Source: Nonomuraea dietziae (GTDB taxonomy: Bacteria; Actinomycetota; Actinomycetes; Streptosporangiales; Streptosporangiaceae). Taken from it: a stretch of DNA of 64,000 nt. This document shows, in pieces, positions 61,804-64,000 of this stretch. The notes under the pieces were generated by a model. That model was not told where the DNA came from. It made no database searches and was given only the letters and a program-made list of their open reading frames with translations. Made by a program: the position numbers and the translations under genes. The DNA lies in assembly GCF_014195505.1 (NCBI RefSeq), contig NZ_JACIBV010000001.1, positions 1,984,001 through 2,048,000 on the forward strand, read 5' to 3'. How positions within the stretch are numbered: position 1 is the stretch's first letter; every line of letters begins with the position of its first letter.

Positions 61804-61965
61804 ATGTCCATCATGACCGAGATCCTCATCGGCATCCTGCTGTTGCTGTCCGCGCTCATCAGCGCCGCCGCCCTATGGGTTGGACCACCGCGATCACACG
61901 CAGACCACACCGCCGCAACAGGTCCTCCTCGGTCGCCTGCTCAGGCACACGGCAGAAGGCGATGA
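61804..61965 (+). CDS. Possible small membrane protein
   Basis: 53 codons: MSIMTEILIGILLLLSALIS starts one hydrophobic helix of about 22 residues, followed by a short polar tail. GAAGGGAAGG is upstream at fair spacing. No family recognised; the C-terminal half overlaps the opposite-strand hypothetical gene, so one of the two may be false. Confidence 0.35.
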   Translation: MSIMTEILIGILLLLSALISAAALWVGPPRSHADHTAATGPPRSPAQAHGRRR

Positions 61966-62170
61966 AGTTCTCGGTCTCTCCCGTCTTGAGGACCTGTTCG
62001 ATCCGACAGGGGAGCGCATCCGCCGTCTCACTGTTGGTCTCAGGGCGCCTGCGGGACAAGGGCACGCGTTCCATCAGCGTGGTCGTACCACAGACATACC
62101 GATAGTCGAACTTGACGGTAGTGCGCGCGTGTGTGTCGCTCACCAGAGATCGGAACAACTCCTCGAGCAC
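61859..62170 (-). CDS. Hypothetical protein
   Basis: 103 residues with a balanced composition: MLEELFRSLVSDTHARTTVK at the N-terminus and EEDLLRRCGLRVIAVVQPIG near the C-terminus. No motif recognised, no transmembrane segment. Lies downstream of the LysR fragment on the same strand. Confidence 0.4.
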   Translation of the reverse strand: MLEELFRSLVSDTHARTTVKFDYRYVCGTTTLMERVPLSRRRPETNSETADALPCRIEQVLKTGETENFIAFCRVPEQATEEDLLRRCGLRVIAVVQPIGRRR

Positions 62171-62245
62171 GGAGTGCGGTCATAGTCTCGTTCGTACTCG
62201 AACGTTCTGCCAAGTTGTCCTGAGCCGCGCGGGCACCGGTGAAGA

Positions 62246-62860
62246 TCACGTCGCGTCGGCCGGGGTCGTGGGCTGCTGAGCCAGGGCGACGGTGCCGATG
62301 TCGCGAGCCGTCTGGGCCAGGGCACGGATGTGCGCGCTCTCGCTGCTGATGCGCCAAGTCAGCGCCCATTGGGTGGCCGGGGCGTCGGTGATCGGCAGGA
62401 ATACGACCCCCGGGTGGCTGTAGTACCGAGTGGTGTGGGCGTTCAGTGGAGAGACGCACCATCCCGCGGCGACGAGGGACAGCACCTCGTGGAAGGTGCG
62501 CGCGCTCGCTCCCCGCGGGATGCGGCGGCCGCTCGGGGTGCGCCAGGGAGCCATGGATTCCACCCAGTAGTCGGGCGCGTCCGCGCCGCCGTCGACGACG
62601 AGGTGGTCGCCGAGGTCTTCCAGGGACGCCGAGCCCCCGGCGGCCAGGGGGTGGTTGGCGGCCACGGCCAGGACGCGGCCTTCGGTCAGCACGACCGGGC
62701 CGACGGTGAGGTCGGGCTCCCTGACGGGCAGCCACAGCAGCTGCAGGTCGGCCTGGCCGGTGCGCAGCTGTGTGAAGGGGGCGCTGAAGTGGAACTCGGC
62801 GATCTGGACGTCGCTTCCCGGATAGCGGCTGCGGAAGGTGTCGATGAGGTGGCGGAGCGG
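62246..62860 (-). pseudogene. LysR-type regulator lacking its DNA-binding domain
   Basis: From about 62860 leftwards the protein reads LRHLIDTFRSRYPGSDVQI, LRTGQADLQLLWLPVREPDL and AVAANHPLAAGGSASLEDLG, the effector-binding domain of LysR regulators, ending at the stop at 62246. The N-terminal winged HTH is gone: immediately upstream the sequence belongs to an alpha/beta hydrolase on the other strand. The open frame continues to 63130 only by chance. Confidence 0.75.
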
Positions 62861-63376
62861 CGGCTGGGCCCTGGCCTTCGCCCAGCGCCACCCTGACCGC
62901 GTGACCAAGCTCGCCCTGCTCGACGCCACCGGGCTTGACCTGCCCGGCACCTGGATGTGGGAGTCGTTGAAGATCCCCGTCATCGGTGAGCTGGCCGTCA
63001 AGCTGTCCACCGGCAAGTCCGCCGTTCGCGGCCTGGCCGAGGGCATGATGGTCAACAAGCAGCGCGTCACCGACCAGCTGCTGGACGAGTGGTGGGCGCC
63101 GATGACCTTCCACGACAACATCCGCGCCACCTACCTGCTGGAACGCCGCCTGGACTGGCTGCCGACCGAACGCGCCCTGTCCACCACCGAGACCCTGGTC
63201 CTTGTGCTGTGGGGCAGGCAGGACACCGTCCAGCCCGTGGAGCGCGCACACCACTTCGCCGAACTGCTGCCCGACGCCCGGCTCCAGATCCTGGACGGCT
63301 GCGGCCACGCCCCCAGCTGGACTGCCCGGAACCGGTCAACCAGCACCTCCAGACCTTCTTCGCCGACTCACCGTGA
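62860..63376 (+). pseudogene. Alpha/beta-hydrolase fragment, N-truncated and frameshifted
   Basis: Begins mid-protein with GGWALAFAQRHPDRVTKLAL just after where the nucleophile elbow should be, then the lid, VLWGRQDTVQPVERAHHFAE (acidic residue) and LDGCGHAP (catalytic His). Right after this the frame breaks near 63315; the natural end QLDCPEPVNQHLQTFFADSP is in another frame and stops at 63376. Both truncation and frameshift argue that it is dead. Confidence 0.75.
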
Positions 63377-63510
63377 CCATCCTCACCACCTGCCCGTCGT
63401 GCTTCAGGGCGATGTTGCCCAGCCTGGCACCTGAGGGTCCAGGCGAACGATCCTGTCAGCCGCGCCGGTCCTCCTGCTCGGGAGATCGCGACGGGGCGAG
63501 GGTTCAGGTG

Positions 63511-63901
63511 TCAGAAGTAGACGCCGCAGTGCAGGATCACGTTGGCGTACGGGCGGGCCTCACCCGTCCGTACCGCCAGCTTCACCTCGCGCGACAGGCG
63601 TTTGAGCTCCTCGTGCGGGACGTACTCCAGGCCCGGCAGCCGCTCCCCCAGCAGGGCCGGCGCAGGCCGGGTTGGCCTCGCCGACCTCGCTGGCCGCGAC
63701 GGCGCCCTCCACGACCAGTTCGGCCAGCAGGCCGTCCAGCACCTCGGCGAAGGACGGCACGCCCGCCACGAAGGCCAGGTCCACCACCTCCACGCCGGCG
63801 GGGATCGGCATCCCGCTGTCGCAGACCAGCACCCGGTCGGTGTGGCCGAGCCTGGCCAGCTGGCCGGCCAGCGCCGCGTTGAGTATCCCCGAGCGCTTCA
63901 C
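63511..63901 (-). pseudogene. rbsD: Frameshifted D-ribose pyranase
   Basis: RbsD interconverts ribose forms before phosphorylation. The N-terminus MKRSGILNAALAGQLARLGH, with the catalytic His, is intact up to VGEANPA. Then a 10-base insertion (GGCCGG repeated at 63655 and 63665) shifts the frame; the correct ending LLGERLPGLEYVPHEELKRL ... NVILHCGVYF is in the next frame and stops at 63511. The GTG start overlaps the rbsK stop (GTGA). Either a pseudogene or a sequencing error. Confidence 0.8.
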
Positions 63902-64000
63902 AGCTCCTCCCCGCGGGGATACGAGCTCTGGGCGCCCTCCCTGCGGACGGCGGCGGCGCCCACCTTGGCCGCGAAGCCCGCCGCCTCCGGCAGGGTGTCG
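63898..64000 (-). CDS. rbsK: Ribokinase, C-terminal end (runs off window)
   Basis: The last 33 codons of a PfkB-type ribokinase: LPEAAGFAAKVGAAAVRREG then AQSSYPRGEEL, the usual GAQxSxP ending. It overlaps the rbsD start by GTGA, matching the rbsK-rbsD order. The rest lies beyond position 64000. Confidence 0.75.
   Translation of the reverse strand, partial: DTLPEAAGFAAKVGAAAVRREGAQSSYPRGEEL

Noticed and set aside
1..64000. tRNA and rRNA genes
   Set aside because: I saw no cloverleaf-like segments or rRNA sequence while reading, though a covariance search was not possible.

Overview
The window reads as chromosomal DNA of a high-GC actinomycete. Supporting signs are the G/C-rich third codon positions, many GTG/TTG starts, GTGA/ATGA gene overlaps, an MsiK-type shared sugar ATPase, an ECF41 sigma factor and a c-di-AMP riboswitch in front of a secreted CHAP protein. 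A Streptosporangiaceae-like host (for example a Nonomuraea relative) fits the gene content, but this is an impression and not a measurement.

Layout. 1-4.5 kb: the end of a signal peptidase I gene, a NarL-type two-component pair and a secreted class-A-like serine hydrolase. 4.5-11.9 kb: a beta-galactan utilisation cluster with a LacI repressor, ABC importer, GH42 beta-galactosidase and secreted GH53 endo-galactanase, with two copies of one operator in the divergent promoter. 12-14.6 kb: a Ser/Thr kinase, a MarR regulator and a flavin/F420-type oxidoreductase. 14.6-30.8 kb: sugar kinase, second LacI regulator, two GH13 alpha-glucosidases, a neopullulanase-like GH13, the importer MalEFG and the separate ATPase MsiK, which probably energises both importers because neither cluster has its own. 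This stretch also holds an ACT protein, a thiolase, a wrecked SDR gene and a secreted beta-helix protein. 30.8-35.9 kb: an orphan sensor kinase, then a DctA dicarboxylate transporter divergent from its CitA/DcuS-like sensor and regulator.

35.9-40.2 kb is the most interesting part. One 682-residue polypeptide fuses CMP-nonulosonate synthetase (NeuA), a HAD/KdsC-like phosphatase and nonulosonate synthase (NeuB). It is translationally coupled to a GT2 glycosyltransferase and a polysialyltransferase-family protein. Two more putative glycosyltransferases of the same flavour lie at 47.0-49.1 kb on the other strand. I infer one locus for a sialic-acid- or Kdn-like wall polymer, now separated by an accessory segment (40.3-47.0 kb). 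That segment contains gene fragments, an ECF41/NmrA/cupin module, a secreted ricin-type lectin-like protein, an orphan secreted protein and, at its right edge, an IS5-like transposase scrap.

49.2-64 kb: aldo/keto reductase, Gfo/Idh/MocA oxidoreductase, Sel1/TPR protein, c-di-AMP riboswitch with CHAP hydrolase, KptA, two tandem secreted propeller-like paralogues, degenerate 145-bp repeats, a GntR/MHS transporter pair and an SPFH-type protein. A decayed end follows: truncated ABC ATPase with a 15-bp minisatellite, TerC behind a manganese-type riboswitch, a LysR fragment fused head-on to an alpha/beta-hydrolase fragment, a frameshifted rbsD and the end of rbsK. All functions are inferred from sequence motifs read by eye; no database search was run.
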